Source: Alphaproteobacteria bacterium RIFCSPHIGHO2_02_FULL_46_13 (lineage in GTDB: Bacteria > Pseudomonadota > Alphaproteobacteria > Micavibrionales > Micavibrionaceae). Taken from it: a stretch of DNA of 32,310 nt. The notes under the pieces are model-generated. The model was not told the origin of the DNA, made no database searches, and worked only from the letters and a program-made list of their open reading frames with translations. The stretch spans positions 1 to 32,310 of the forward strand of contig MEMI01000012.1 of the NCBI GenBank assembly GCA_001767915.1, given 5' to 3'. Below, one piece after another: positions 15,178 through 23,312 of this stretch; position 1 is the stretch's first letter, and every line of letters starts with the position of its first letter. Position numbers and translations under genes: made by a program.

Positions 15178-16689
15178 CTATGAGCCTAATAATTGATCCG
15201 CCAACTCGGCTATTGCCGCAGTCCATAAGAAAGTTCCGCGTTCGGACACGTTAATGTCATAGCCATTGATCGTATGAACCTCGGCATTTCCTTCGACGAC
15301 ATTGTATTTCTCATAGAAAGTTCCGTTTGTTTGCATGACAGAGGCTGTCAAATCCATATATTTCCGGGCAATACGCTTGGCATCATCCATAAACCCATAA
15401 CGAGCCAGACCGTTAAATGCAAAATATTGCAGGGGAGGCCATCCGTTCGGGTAATCCCACTGGCTTCCGCTATTATCAAGGGAAGTGACTATTCCATAGG
15501 GTGTTTCCAGATTCTCCAGAATAAATTTAACAGCCTTTTTGATGTCTTCCTTGTCTTCCTCTGCATCATAAAGTCCCGCCCAAAGAGGTAGGAACATGGT
15601 CGCAAACGGCTTTGTGTTCAGTCGTTTCCTTTCGAAATCATAATCAAAATATACGCCTGTTTTTTTTTCAAACATATATTTTTTCATGCGAATTTTACGT
15701 TCTTTAGCCAACTCACCCCACCGGACTGACTCCGTCGGTAATTCGAGCAATGTCGCCATGTCCCCAAGTTCTTTTTCCATTCGGTATAACATCGAATTCA
15801 GACAACTGGTTGCGTGGAACATGCACCGCAAAGCACCGTAATCCCAATGCCCTGTCGGATCAAAACCCGATGCCCTCATGGCGCGGTTGGCGCGGTGGTA
15901 TAATGGGGTCAATGTTTCAGTTTCACTATCATAGAAAAGTTTGGTGTCTTCAATATCGTCAGCCGATGTCAGGTTTCCCTTGTAATATTCAATAGCATGA
16001 TGAAAGTGTCCTCTTTCACCCGACACAACTTCCGGCGCAGGGACTTCGCCTTCATCCCAATAACGCGACAGACCAGTTTCACCAGCCACACGGTTAAGTG
16101 ATGTCCAATAGTCATGAAGCTTTACAAGTTCTGTATAAGCATAGCGCAGCCAGTAATGGGCATTGGTATAGATACCGTCCGGATCGAAATCTGTCCAAGG
16201 ACGCAATTGCGCCTCACGCCAGATTTGCCAGACCATCATCGATAATAAGGGTGGCTGGGAACGCGACAGGTAATAAGTCCTGTTTGCATTCAAAATCTTT
16301 CCATAAACTTTGATCTGATAGAGCTGGTTATCAACTTGTTCACGCATCAATTTCGGGTTGCTTTGCGTCCAGGCAAAAACCGGAAAAGCGGAATCCCATC
16401 CATACATTTCATTAAACCGCCCGCCCGGAACAAGATAGGGGTATGGCAAATAGAGCAAGCCATGCTTGGCTTCTGGCCCGAAGAATGTAGATGGATCGTA
16501 TCCTTTGGGAAGCATAATGAGTTGACGGGGATTGCTGACCGTTTTGGATGCAGCTTCGAAATCTTCCTCTACGACATAAACAGGTGGAAGTTCCCCGTCC
16601 AATTTAGGGTCTCCCGCTGATTTGCATATATCGCTGCGGAGTAGAATACGGGAAGTATCATTGACGGTTTCCTTCAGAATATCGATCAT
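15178..16689 (-). CDS. Trehalase (GH37 family), cytoplasmic type
   Basis: A 503-residue alpha,alpha-trehalase-like glycoside hydrolase that would split trehalose into two glucose molecules. Both family signatures are present: PGGRFNEMYGWD at about residues 88-99 and QWDYPNGWPP at about 410-419. The likely acid residue is D277 in ASGFDPTG, matching the ESGWD-type motif. The C-terminal region that carries the catalytic base in E. coli Tre37A (GGGGEY...GFGWTN) is divergent here (INGYDINVSERGTFLWTAA), so the base and perhaps the substrate may differ. The ATG at 16689 has AGGTG 5 bases upstream. Longer in-frame extensions run into the metF promoter and are rejected. No signal peptide is seen. The gene carries its own terminator and is bracketed by 24-bp direct repeats, which hints at insertion between guaA and metF. 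Confidence 0.85.
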   Translation of the reverse strand: MIDILKETVNDTSRILLRSDICKSAGDPKLDGELPPVYVVEEDFEAASKTVSNPRQLIMLPKGYDPSTFFGPEAKHGLLYLPYPYLVPGGRFNEMYGWDSAFPVFAWTQSNPKLMREQVDNQLYQIKVYGKILNANRTYYLSRSQPPLLSMMVWQIWREAQLRPWTDFDPDGIYTNAHYWLRYAYTELVKLHDYWTSLNRVAGETGLSRYWDEGEVPAPEVVSGERGHFHHAIEYYKGNLTSADDIEDTKLFYDSETETLTPLYHRANRAMRASGFDPTGHWDYGALRCMFHATSCLNSMLYRMEKELGDMATLLELPTESVRWGELAKERKIRMKKYMFEKKTGVYFDYDFERKRLNTKPFATMFLPLWAGLYDAEEDKEDIKKAVKFILENLETPYGIVTSLDNSGSQWDYPNGWPPLQYFAFNGLARYGFMDDAKRIARKYMDLTASVMQTNGTFYEKYNVVEGNAEVHTINGYDINVSERGTFLWTAAIAELADQLLGS

Positions 16690-16741
16690 ATGCACACCTA
16701 TTACTATAAAGAGATGATTTTCCTTACTATTGCTGGATGAC

Positions 16742-16765
16742 AGGTCACAAATCAAAGCTTTTGTG
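16742..16765. repeat. 24-bp repeat, copy B (metF promoter region)
   Basis: This copy matches copy A (15088-15111) at 23 of 24 positions. Its core CACAAATCAAAGCTTTTGTG has CACAAA/TTTGTG arms. It lies 15-38 bases before the metF ATG. A possible -10 (TAGAAT, 16767-16772) and a weak -35 (GTCACA, 16744-16749) at 17-base spacing would place the repeat right across the metF core promoter, as expected for an operator. Confidence 0.65.
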
Positions 16766-16780
16766 ATAGAATTTAAGAAT

Positions 16781-17614
16781 ATGTTGCACATACCCATCAG
16801 TTTTGAATTTTTCCCCCCGAAAACCGAGGCTGCCGCCGAGGTCATGCTCGCATCTGCGACTGATTTAAGGGGATTAAATCCTGAATTTGTGACCGTGACC
16901 TGCGGTGCGTGCGGTTCCCCTAAAACAGGAACCTTTGAGGCCGCTAGTCGTTTAAAGGCTGAATTGGGTTTTACAACTGGGGTGCATATCAGTTATTTCG
17001 GCACGAAAAAGGCTGATTTGTTTGAATATGCCGAAACTTTGTGGGAAGCGAGCACCCACCATCTGGTGGCGTTGCGGGGCGATATTCCCGAAGGCGTGAA
17101 TGGCGCCGATTATAACCATGGTGATTATTTTCAATTTACCAGTGATTTTGTAGAAGCCTTAATGGCCTGCCGTCCCTTTGATATCTCAGTGGGGGCTTAT
17201 CCCGAAAAACACCCTGATGCCCCTGATATGACAGCGGATATAAAAGCCTTAAAACTGAAATGCGGGGCGGGGGCGAAACGGGCGATTACCCAATTTTTCT
17301 TTGGCACGGATATTTATAAAGGGTTTCTGGAACAGGTGCGCGGGGCGGGGATTGAAACACCTATTGTTCCTGGGCTATTGCCGATTACTGATTTTGAAAA
17401 GGCTAAGGCCTTTGCGGCGAAATGTGGGGCGACTATTCATCCCGCAATTGCCGAACGGTTTTTAAATTCGTCCGACCCGCAACAGACGGCGATTGATCTG
17501 CTTGCTTCACAGATTGATGATTTAATAAATCTTAATGTTCCTCAATTACATTTCTACACCCTCAATCGGGCGGACTTGATACTCTCTGCGTTTCAGAAAC
17601 TTGGAAAAATATAA
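16781..17614 (+). CDS. metF: 5,10-methylenetetrahydrofolate reductase
   Basis: An FAD-dependent enzyme that reduces 5,10-methylene-THF to 5-methyl-THF, the methyl donor for methionine synthesis. The 277-residue product begins MLHIPISFEFFPPKTEAA, the classic MetF opening with the catalytic glutamate in the FEFFPPK motif. It keeps VTVTCGACGSPKTGT, HLVALRGDIPEG (folate/FAD region) and AKRAITQFFFG. The frame is open from 16730, but the ATG at 16781 fits family N-termini. It lacks a convincing Shine-Dalgarno, and if the proposed promoter is right the mRNA would be nearly leaderless. metE follows 12 bases after the stop, so the two genes form an operon. Confidence 0.95.
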   Translation: MLHIPISFEFFPPKTEAAAEVMLASATDLRGLNPEFVTVTCGACGSPKTGTFEAASRLKAELGFTTGVHISYFGTKKADLFEYAETLWEASTHHLVALRGDIPEGVNGADYNHGDYFQFTSDFVEALMACRPFDISVGAYPEKHPDAPDMTADIKALKLKCGAGAKRAITQFFFGTDIYKGFLEQVRGAGIETPIVPGLLPITDFEKAKAFAAKCGATIHPAIAERFLNSSDPQQTAIDLLASQIDDLINLNVPQLHFYTLNRADLILSAFQKLGKI

Positions 17615-17626
17615 GGATTATAAACT

Positions 17627-19891
17627 ATGGTACTCGCTACAAATCTTGGGTTTCCGCGTATGGGCGCAAAGCGTGAATTAAAATTCGCTGTCGAAGGTTT
17701 TTGGAAAGGTGACATCACCGAAGCCGAATTGGTACAAACGGGCGCAGATATTCGCCGTACCAACTGGTTGATGCAACGTGATGCGGGGATTGACCATGTG
17801 CCCGTCAATGATTTTGCATTCTATGACCAGATGCTGGATATGACGTCACTCCTCGGCGCTGTGCCACCCCGTTATAACTGGGCAGGGTCAAATGTTGATA
17901 TGCATACCTATTTCGCGATGGCGCGCGGGAACGCGACAACTCAAGCGATGGAGATGACCAAATGGTTTGATACCAATTACCATTACATTGTTCCCGAATT
18001 CTCTGCGGATACAAAATTTGCTATTTCAACTACCAAGATTTTTGATGAGGTGGCAGAGGCCAAAGCCTTGGGGCTAAATCCACGCCCTGTATTGATTGGG
18101 CCAGTGACTTATCTGTCCCTCGGTAAATCAAAGGATGGAACAGACCCGTTATTATTGTTGCCAAAACTTCTTTCCGTCTATCGCCAGATTTTAATGACCC
18201 TTGTGGGGCAGGGGGTTGAATGGGTGCAGATGGATGAACCTATTCTGGCACTGGATATAACACAGGCGCAGGCAGAGGCGTTGAAATCAGCTTATACAAC
18301 GCTTTGCGGTTATGATGTTAAAATTTGTCTTGCGACCTATTTCGAAAAATTATCGGCGAACGAAGATTTGGCATTGTCATTGCCGTCTGAGGCTCTGCAT
18401 ATTGATTTGCGTCGTGGGGCAGGGCAATTGAACGGGATTCTTGCTAAATTTCCGGATACTAAAATCCTCTCTCTCGGATTGATTGACGGGCGGAATATCT
18501 GGAAAAATAATCTGCGTCTATCTCTGGAGCAGGCGGAAAGTGCAGTTGACGCGCTGGGATCTGATCGTGTGTGGCTTGCTCCGAGTTGCTCGCTCCTCCA
18601 TTCGCCGATTGATTTAAATCTTGAAACGCGGATGGATGCACAACTGAAATCATGGATGGCATTTTCTAAACAAAAACTGGATGAAATTGTAACCCTTGCC
18701 AGCATCTTGAACGGCAATGATGTGGGGGCAGCATTAACCGAGAGTGATGCTGTTGCCAAAGACCGTTCAACATCCCTTCGTATTCATGACTCTGCGGTCA
18801 AATCGCGCATGGCGACCTTAACGCTGGATATGTTTGCGCGGGCCTCACCCTTTATCAATCGTCGCCCTGTGCAGCAGGCATCACTCGGCTTGCCATTATT
18901 CCCAACCACCACCATCGGGTCATTTCCGCAAACCAAAACCATTCGTGAAGCGCGCGCAGCGTTTAAAAAAGGAACGCTTGATGTGAACGGCTATGACGCC
19001 GCGATGAAACAAGAAATTCGTGACGTTGTAAAATTCCAGGAAGAAATTGGTCTGGATGTTCTGGTTCATGGCGAGGCAGAGCGCAATGACATGGTTGAAT
19101 ATTTCGGTGAACAATTAAAAGGATTTACCTTCTCTCAAAACGGATGGGTACAATCATACGGCTCACGCTGTGTGAAGCCGCCGATTATTTTTGGTGATGT
19201 CTCTCGCCCGACCCCGATGACGGTGACATGGTCGTCTTACGCACAATCATTGACACCCCGCCCGATGAAAGGAATGCTCACAGGGCCGATTACGATGCTC
19301 TTCTGGTCGTTCGTCCGCGATGATCAACCGAGATCAGAGACCTGTAAACAAATCGCCCTCGCTCTCCGTGATGAGGTGAGTGATTTAGAGGCCGCTGGAA
19401 TTAAAATCATCCAGATTGATGAACCCGCCATTCGCGAAGGGTTGCCGTTACACCGTGCGGATTGGAATGCCTATCTGAAATGGGCGGTTGATAGTTTCCG
19501 TTTGTCATCATCATCGGTTCGTGATGAAACACAAATCCATACCCATATGTGCTATTCTGAATTCAACGATATTATCGGGTCGATTGCGGCACTTGATGCT
19601 GACTCGATTTCGATTGAAACATCCCGTTCGCAAATGGAATTGCTGGAAGCCTTTATCGAATTCCAGTATCCGAACGAAATCGGCCCCGGGGTCTATGATA
19701 TTCACTCGCCAAGGATTCCATCAGTTGATGAAATGGTGATGTTGCTCGAGAAAGCAGCCATCGTCCTCGACCCTGCCCAAATCTGGGTCAACCCCGATTG
19801 CGGCCTAAAAACCCGCGCATGGGCAGAGGTTAAACCAGCCCTGACCAACATGGTTGAGGCCGCAAAGGTGATGCGGCGGATGTTTGCGTGA
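17627..19891 (+). CDS. metE: Cobalamin-independent methionine synthase
   Basis: Transfers the methyl group of 5-methyl-THF-polyglutamate to homocysteine without B12. The 754-residue protein has the usual duplicated barrel. The N-terminal half opens with ATNLGFPRMGAKRELKFAVE. The C-terminal half holds the zinc site: H640 and C642 in THMCYSEF, E664 in SIETSRS, and C725 in NPDCGLKTR. These map one residue from the E. coli ligands. The homocysteine-binding FPTTTIGSFPQT segment starts the second barrel. AAGGA lies 9 bases before the ATG, and metF ends 12 bases upstream. The 3' end is convergent with the next gene, only 25 bases away. It is intact and full length. Confidence 0.97.
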   Translation: MVLATNLGFPRMGAKRELKFAVEGFWKGDITEAELVQTGADIRRTNWLMQRDAGIDHVPVNDFAFYDQMLDMTSLLGAVPPRYNWAGSNVDMHTYFAMARGNATTQAMEMTKWFDTNYHYIVPEFSADTKFAISTTKIFDEVAEAKALGLNPRPVLIGPVTYLSLGKSKDGTDPLLLLPKLLSVYRQILMTLVGQGVEWVQMDEPILALDITQAQAEALKSAYTTLCGYDVKICLATYFEKLSANEDLALSLPSEALHIDLRRGAGQLNGILAKFPDTKILSLGLIDGRNIWKNNLRLSLEQAESAVDALGSDRVWLAPSCSLLHSPIDLNLETRMDAQLKSWMAFSKQKLDEIVTLASILNGNDVGAALTESDAVAKDRSTSLRIHDSAVKSRMATLTLDMFARASPFINRRPVQQASLGLPLFPTTTIGSFPQTKTIREARAAFKKGTLDVNGYDAAMKQEIRDVVKFQEEIGLDVLVHGEAERNDMVEYFGEQLKGFTFSQNGWVQSYGSRCVKPPIIFGDVSRPTPMTVTWSSYAQSLTPRPMKGMLTGPITMLFWSFVRDDQPRSETCKQIALALRDEVSDLEAAGIKIIQIDEPAIREGLPLHRADWNAYLKWAVDSFRLSSSSVRDETQIHTHMCYSEFNDIIGSIAALDADSISIETSRSQMELLEAFIEFQYPNEIGPGVYDIHSPRIPSVDEMVMLLEKAAIVLDPAQIWVNPDCGLKTRAWAEVKPALTNMVEAAKVMRRMFA

Positions 19892-19916
19892 GGGAATAAG
19901 GCGCCTTAGATAAGGT

Positions 19917-20792
19917 CTAACTATAGGCTGGAGCTTCTAAAGGACGCTCTGGTTCTTTTATGATGCGTGCAGCTGGCTTTGTATGAAGCATCCTATCAAG
20001 AGTTCTTTTTGCCTCTTGAATAAGACCATTTGCATATGCGTGATGGATGACCTCTATCCCACTTTGATGCAGGCGCGCTAATTCTGGGGAGTTTTCGCCG
20101 CCAACTCGATAACTTGCCAAACAATATGTTTGAGGCGCGTTGTGGGGGCAGGTTTGTTTGAAACCAACTAATTGGGCAATCGCCTTATCAACTTGTTGGG
20201 GATATTCAACAACAGAGATGGCAACATGACCAGAGGACATGAATGCAGGTGCGCGTTCTGCGCGAGGTTTGTAACGGCCTGGATTTTCAGGGAAATTGAA
20301 AATCGACTTTGCGCCATCCAAAGCCCTGCGTCCAAATAATACCATGAATTGATTCTCTTGATCAAACCCGCCAACAATACAGTTCTCAGGTGTATTGGCC
20401 GTTGCCCAAACTGCGCTCAGGTCTGGGGCAGATAGCAATTTTTTAACATCAGGATTTTGCTCAATCGCTGCTAAAACTTTTGCTACGGTCTCTTTTTTCC
20501 TGCCCTTGATATTCGCTACAAAAATATCGTGTTGCGGGTATTGTCTCAATAAAATAGGGCTGGCTTCAATGCCCTTAAGATCTCTTGATGATTTATCAAA
20601 ACGATCAAAAGCTTCCACAACAGAACCACCACTGCTATTTGCCATTAAGGAGAAATGCCTATTCAGAACATTATAAAGGGCGCGGGAAAGAGGGGTTTGT
20701 CTCTTTGTAAAATCCTCATACGGTAAGCATGGCTTAATCCCGGGTTTTAACAACCACAGTATTGGTGAATTTTTTTGATTTGAATGACTCAT
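19917..20792 (-). CDS. Hypothetical protein, 291 aa
   Basis: I do not recognise a family. The product is soluble, with no signal peptide or membrane helix. It opens MSHSNQKNSPILWLLKPGIK and has an alpha/beta-looking centre (QHDIFVANIKGRKKETVAKV, then VWATANTPENCIVGGF and QFMVLFGRR). A cysteine pair lies in KQTCPHNAPQTYC (about residues 218-230). The C-terminus is helical (LIQEAKRTLDRML) with a proline-rich tail. An AGGGAG lies about 5 bases before the ATG at 20792, supporting that start. It lies 85 bases downstream of the DUF444 gene on the same strand and may share its transcript. It is convergent with metE, and no terminator is evident in the 25-base gap. Confidence 0.8.
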   Translation of the reverse strand: MSHSNQKNSPILWLLKPGIKPCLPYEDFTKRQTPLSRALYNVLNRHFSLMANSSGGSVVEAFDRFDKSSRDLKGIEASPILLRQYPQHDIFVANIKGRKKETVAKVLAAIEQNPDVKKLLSAPDLSAVWATANTPENCIVGGFDQENQFMVLFGRRALDGAKSIFNFPENPGRYKPRAERAPAFMSSGHVAISVVEYPQQVDKAIAQLVGFKQTCPHNAPQTYCLASYRVGGENSPELARLHQSGIEVIHHAYANGLIQEAKRTLDRMLHTKPAARIIKEPERPLEAPAYS

Positions 20793-20877
20793 GATTGGCT
20801 CCCTGCCTTATATTTATTCGTGAAAACTTACACCTAATTCTTGGAGATAACAAATACTTATGGTTGTTGGGTTATGT

Positions 20878-22161
20878 CTATATGTCATGGCTTGCATAAT
20901 GGAGATGTGGGCGGGATTCTTCATGGAGACCTCTTTTTTTAAAGAAGCCCCTGAAAACTTCGCCCAGATTTGATCTGTTGACTTTTGTTTTCATGGAAAA
21001 ATTTTTAGCTCCTGATAAAGAATTCTTTAAAATATTTCCAAGATCTTTTTCTTCATCCCTTAATTCGATATAAAAGAAATGCTGACACAGTGCCACAAGG
21101 CGGGGAATAATTTCTGCGGTTGATCTTTCATCGTTTGTTGTCCCTGTATCACCATCACTTACTAACCCGCCATATATATTCCATTCATCTGGGGAATACC
21201 GATCCTTAATAATTTCTTCCATGAGATTCAGGGCTGGGGCGACCGCTGTTCCTCCTGTTTCGGGATTATAAAAGAAATTTTCTTCATCACACTCAGATGC
21301 TTTTGAATGGTATCTAATATTGACGATTTCAATATGTTCATATTCTCTGTCTAGCATCAGTCCGACCAGCGTATAAAATAATTTAGCATCATTTTTTTGT
21401 TGTTCTCCCATTGATCCTGAAACGTCCATCATACGAAAGAAAACGGCTTTTGTCTGGGGTTTGGGAACTCTTTCTCTGCTTCGATAGCGAAGATCGATTG
21501 GGTCAAGAAATGGTGCTTTTGGACGCTTCATGAGCGTGTCTATTTGATCCTGAATGGATTGTCTGATAGCCGCGTCTTCGGTTGTTTCGATTTTTTCTTT
21601 TAGTAAGGCTATCTCTCTCTTGGTTGGAGCATCCAAAGCAATCCGTCGCGCTAATGCACCACGCATTGATCTTACTATGTCCAGATTATTAGGTGTTCCT
21701 GATTTAACAATTCCTGATCTCTGGAGTTTGAATTTTGAATCACCTAACAAATATTCTTTAATCATGTTGGGTAGGCCGCATCCCTCCAATAAAATCTCAT
21801 AGGCTTCCTTGCGGGAAATCTGGAATGTATAATCATCCATTCCATCCCCATCACCTGAACCACCCCCTTGTTGTTGCCCGCCTTGAGGTTTGGCAATTCT
21901 ATCGCCTTTTACATACTCTCTGTTTCCCGGATGGACAGTTTCGCGTATTCCACCTGATGCGGCATGGTTAAAAGTAGGTTGTGAGAGGTCCTTTTTCGGG
22001 ATGGTTATATCAACATCATTAATGCCCCCAATTTTTTCGTTGCCTAATGCTCGTTCGACGGCGTCTCTGATATAGCCTTTATAACGCCGTTTGAAGCGCT
22101 CAACATTACCGATATTCTTGCCCTTGCCCGCTAATCTGCGGTCAACAATATGAAGATTCAT
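20878..22161 (-). CDS. DUF444/YeaH family protein with a VWA-like domain
   Basis: A 427-residue member of the YeaH/DUF444 family, usually encoded with the serine kinase PrkA (YeaG) and SpoVR in stress or sporulation-linked operons. Its biochemical role is not settled. The opening MNLHIVDRRLAGKGK matches the family start, so I chose the ATG at 22161 over one at 22185. An AGGG lies about 9 bases upstream. After a Gly/Gln/Asp-rich linker (about residues 93-110) and a helical segment, the C-terminal domain carries a MIDAS-like DVSGSMG starting near residue 246, and later ETGGTAVAPAL. These are VWA metal-site landmarks. Neither prkA nor spoVR is adjacent here, which is unusual; they may be elsewhere in the genome. 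Confidence 0.92.
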   Translation of the reverse strand: MNLHIVDRRLAGKGKNIGNVERFKRRYKGYIRDAVERALGNEKIGGINDVDITIPKKDLSQPTFNHAASGGIRETVHPGNREYVKGDRIAKPQGGQQQGGGSGDGDGMDDYTFQISRKEAYEILLEGCGLPNMIKEYLLGDSKFKLQRSGIVKSGTPNNLDIVRSMRGALARRIALDAPTKREIALLKEKIETTEDAAIRQSIQDQIDTLMKRPKAPFLDPIDLRYRSRERVPKPQTKAVFFRMMDVSGSMGEQQKNDAKLFYTLVGLMLDREYEHIEIVNIRYHSKASECDEENFFYNPETGGTAVAPALNLMEEIIKDRYSPDEWNIYGGLVSDGDTGTTNDERSTAEIIPRLVALCQHFFYIELRDEEKDLGNILKNSLSGAKNFSMKTKVNRSNLGEVFRGFFKKRGLHEESRPHLHYASHDI

Positions 22162-22284
22162 TGTTTTTCTGCCCTGTTGGAACATTATTTATTATTATTT
22201 TTCTTAACAAACCAAGTTTTCATATCTTAATCAATAAAAATCTGTACTTTTTCCCTGAAATCCGTATATTAAAGCCATTCCCAT

Positions 22285-22378
22285 CAACACAGGTTTTAAC
22301 CAGTGGTAATCCGTAGGGACGGATTGCGGGGGGAGACCCATGGGGAAATAGTTATCTCGAGCTTAAAGGAGCATCTAA
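22285..22378 (+). promoter_or_regulatory. Potentially structured 5' leader of trcR
   Basis: The region just before trcR has several clean pairing elements: GGTTTTAACC, a 9-bp stem GTAATCCGT/ACGGATTGC around an AGGG loop (22306-22327), and a G-run followed by CCCATGGGG (about 22328-22344). The AAGGAG ribosome site follows 7 bases before the ATG. Hairpin density is higher than in other leaders of this window. I do not recognise it as a known riboswitch. The transcript start is not defined. Confidence 0.45.
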
Positions 22379-23053
22379 ATGGCTGAACTCGATACATCCA
22401 AACCACTGAAACCAAAAGCAAGCGCTGTTTGGTTGGTTGACAATACAACACTGACATTCGACCAGATTGCAGATTATACAGGACTCCATGTTGTGGAAGT
22501 TCAAGCATTGGCTGATGAAGAAGTCGGACGCGGCATTATTGGCGAGAGCGCCATTCTTGCAGGCGAATTGACCGCTGCTGAAATCGAACGCTGTGAAAAA
22601 GACAGCAACGCCAGCTTGAAAATCATCAAACGCGATGGTCCGGCGCTCAAAGTCCGTGCAAAAGGTCCGCGTTATACACCGGTTGCACGTCGTAATGATA
22701 AACCGGATGCAATCGCATTTTTGGTGAAAAATCATCCTGAAGTATCTGACGCACAAATTTGCAAATTGGTTGGGACAACAAAACCAACTATTCAAGCTAT
22801 TCGTGACCGGACACACCCGAATTCATCGACACTGAACCCACGCAACCCTGCTGAAATCGGGCTTTGCTCTTATCAGGAACTCGATAAGTCCATTGCCAAA
22901 GGTTTGAAAGCATTGGGTCGTGACCCAGTTGCCGAAGCATTGGCCGCCAAAGAAAAACGCGAAGCTGAAAACGCTGCGTCTGATGAGGCTGCTAAATCAG
23001 AAACCAGTTTCGACTTCTCGAACTTCCTGAAATCAACAGGTCGTTCTTCATAG
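22379..23053 (+). CDS. trcR: TrcR/DUF1013 family cell-cycle transcriptional regulator
   Basis: A 224-residue regulator of the DUF1013 family, largely confined to Alphaproteobacteria and annotated as TrcR. It opens MAELDTSKPLKPKASAVWLV and has a first helix-turn-helix-like stretch (TLTFDQIADYTGLHVVEVQA, about residues 24-43). A second lies at about 120-142 (VSDAQICKLVGTTKPTIQAI). The conserved block THPNSSTLNPRNPAEIGLCS follows. The C-terminal tail is charged and helical, ending in FDFSNFLKSTGRSS. AAGGAG lies 7 bases before the ATG. It is monocistronic, with a strong shared terminator at 23074-23104. The family assignment is firm; the targets of the regulator cannot be read from this window. 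Confidence 0.9.
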   Translation: MAELDTSKPLKPKASAVWLVDNTTLTFDQIADYTGLHVVEVQALADEEVGRGIIGESAILAGELTAAEIERCEKDSNASLKIIKRDGPALKVRAKGPRYTPVARRNDKPDAIAFLVKNHPEVSDAQICKLVGTTKPTIQAIRDRTHPNSSTLNPRNPAEIGLCSYQELDKSIAKGLKALGRDPVAEALAAKEKREAENAASDEAAKSETSFDFSNFLKSTGRSS

Positions 23054-23073
23054 GAAGATTGATAGATTTAAAG

Positions 23074-23104
23074 AAAAAGGCTTGGGGTATCCCCAAGCCT
23101 TTTT
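23074..23104. terminator. Bidirectional rho-independent terminator
   Basis: AAAAAGGCTTGGGG pairs perfectly with CCCCAAGCCTTTTT around a TAT loop. T-runs follow on both strands. It closes trcR on the plus strand and the DUF465 gene on the minus strand. Confidence 0.93.
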
Positions 23105-23126
23105 TAATTCCGTTCTGATGATGACG

Positions 23127-23312
23127 TCAGGTCAACTGTTCTATTTCTTCCCTGACTCTCAATTTCATCGTCTTTAATTTTCTAATCTCGAAATCACTTG
23201 CAGATGGGTGGTGCGACAATTCATTTAACCTGTCTTCCAAAGCCGAATGTTTCGACTGAAGAGCTTGCTTACGGGTTGCAGATACGGATGCAGCTTGTTG
23301 AGCTAATGGCAT
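23127..23312 (-). CDS. DUF465 (YdcH-like) small coiled-coil protein
   Basis: A 61-residue helical protein of the DUF465 family, short proteins of unknown function common in Alphaproteobacteria. The core SKHSALEDRLNELSHHPSAS followed by DFEIRKLKTMKLRVREEIEQL matches the family pattern H-x2-L-x6-L-x2-H-P ... LK-x2-KL-x3-EI. It would form a helical hairpin. The ATG at 23312 has an excellent AAGGAG 7 bases upstream. It is convergent with trcR and shares its terminator. Confidence 0.85.
   Translation of the reverse strand: MPLAQQAASVSATRKQALQSKHSALEDRLNELSHHPSASDFEIRKLKTMKLRVREEIEQLT

Noticed and set aside
16690-16845. N-terminal extension of the trehalase frame
   Set aside because: It would cross the metF promoter and 5' end; the ATG at 16689 has AGGTG and fits family N-termini.
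19899-19910. Perfect palindrome TAAGGCGCCTTA between metE and the 291-residue orphan
   Set aside because: No loop and no T-run, so it is not a terminator; a single 12-base palindrome is weak evidence for a site.
22320-22350. Possible tRNA-like fold in the trcR leader
   Set aside because: No acceptor stem, T-loop or anticodon arm could be fitted; only isolated hairpins are seen.
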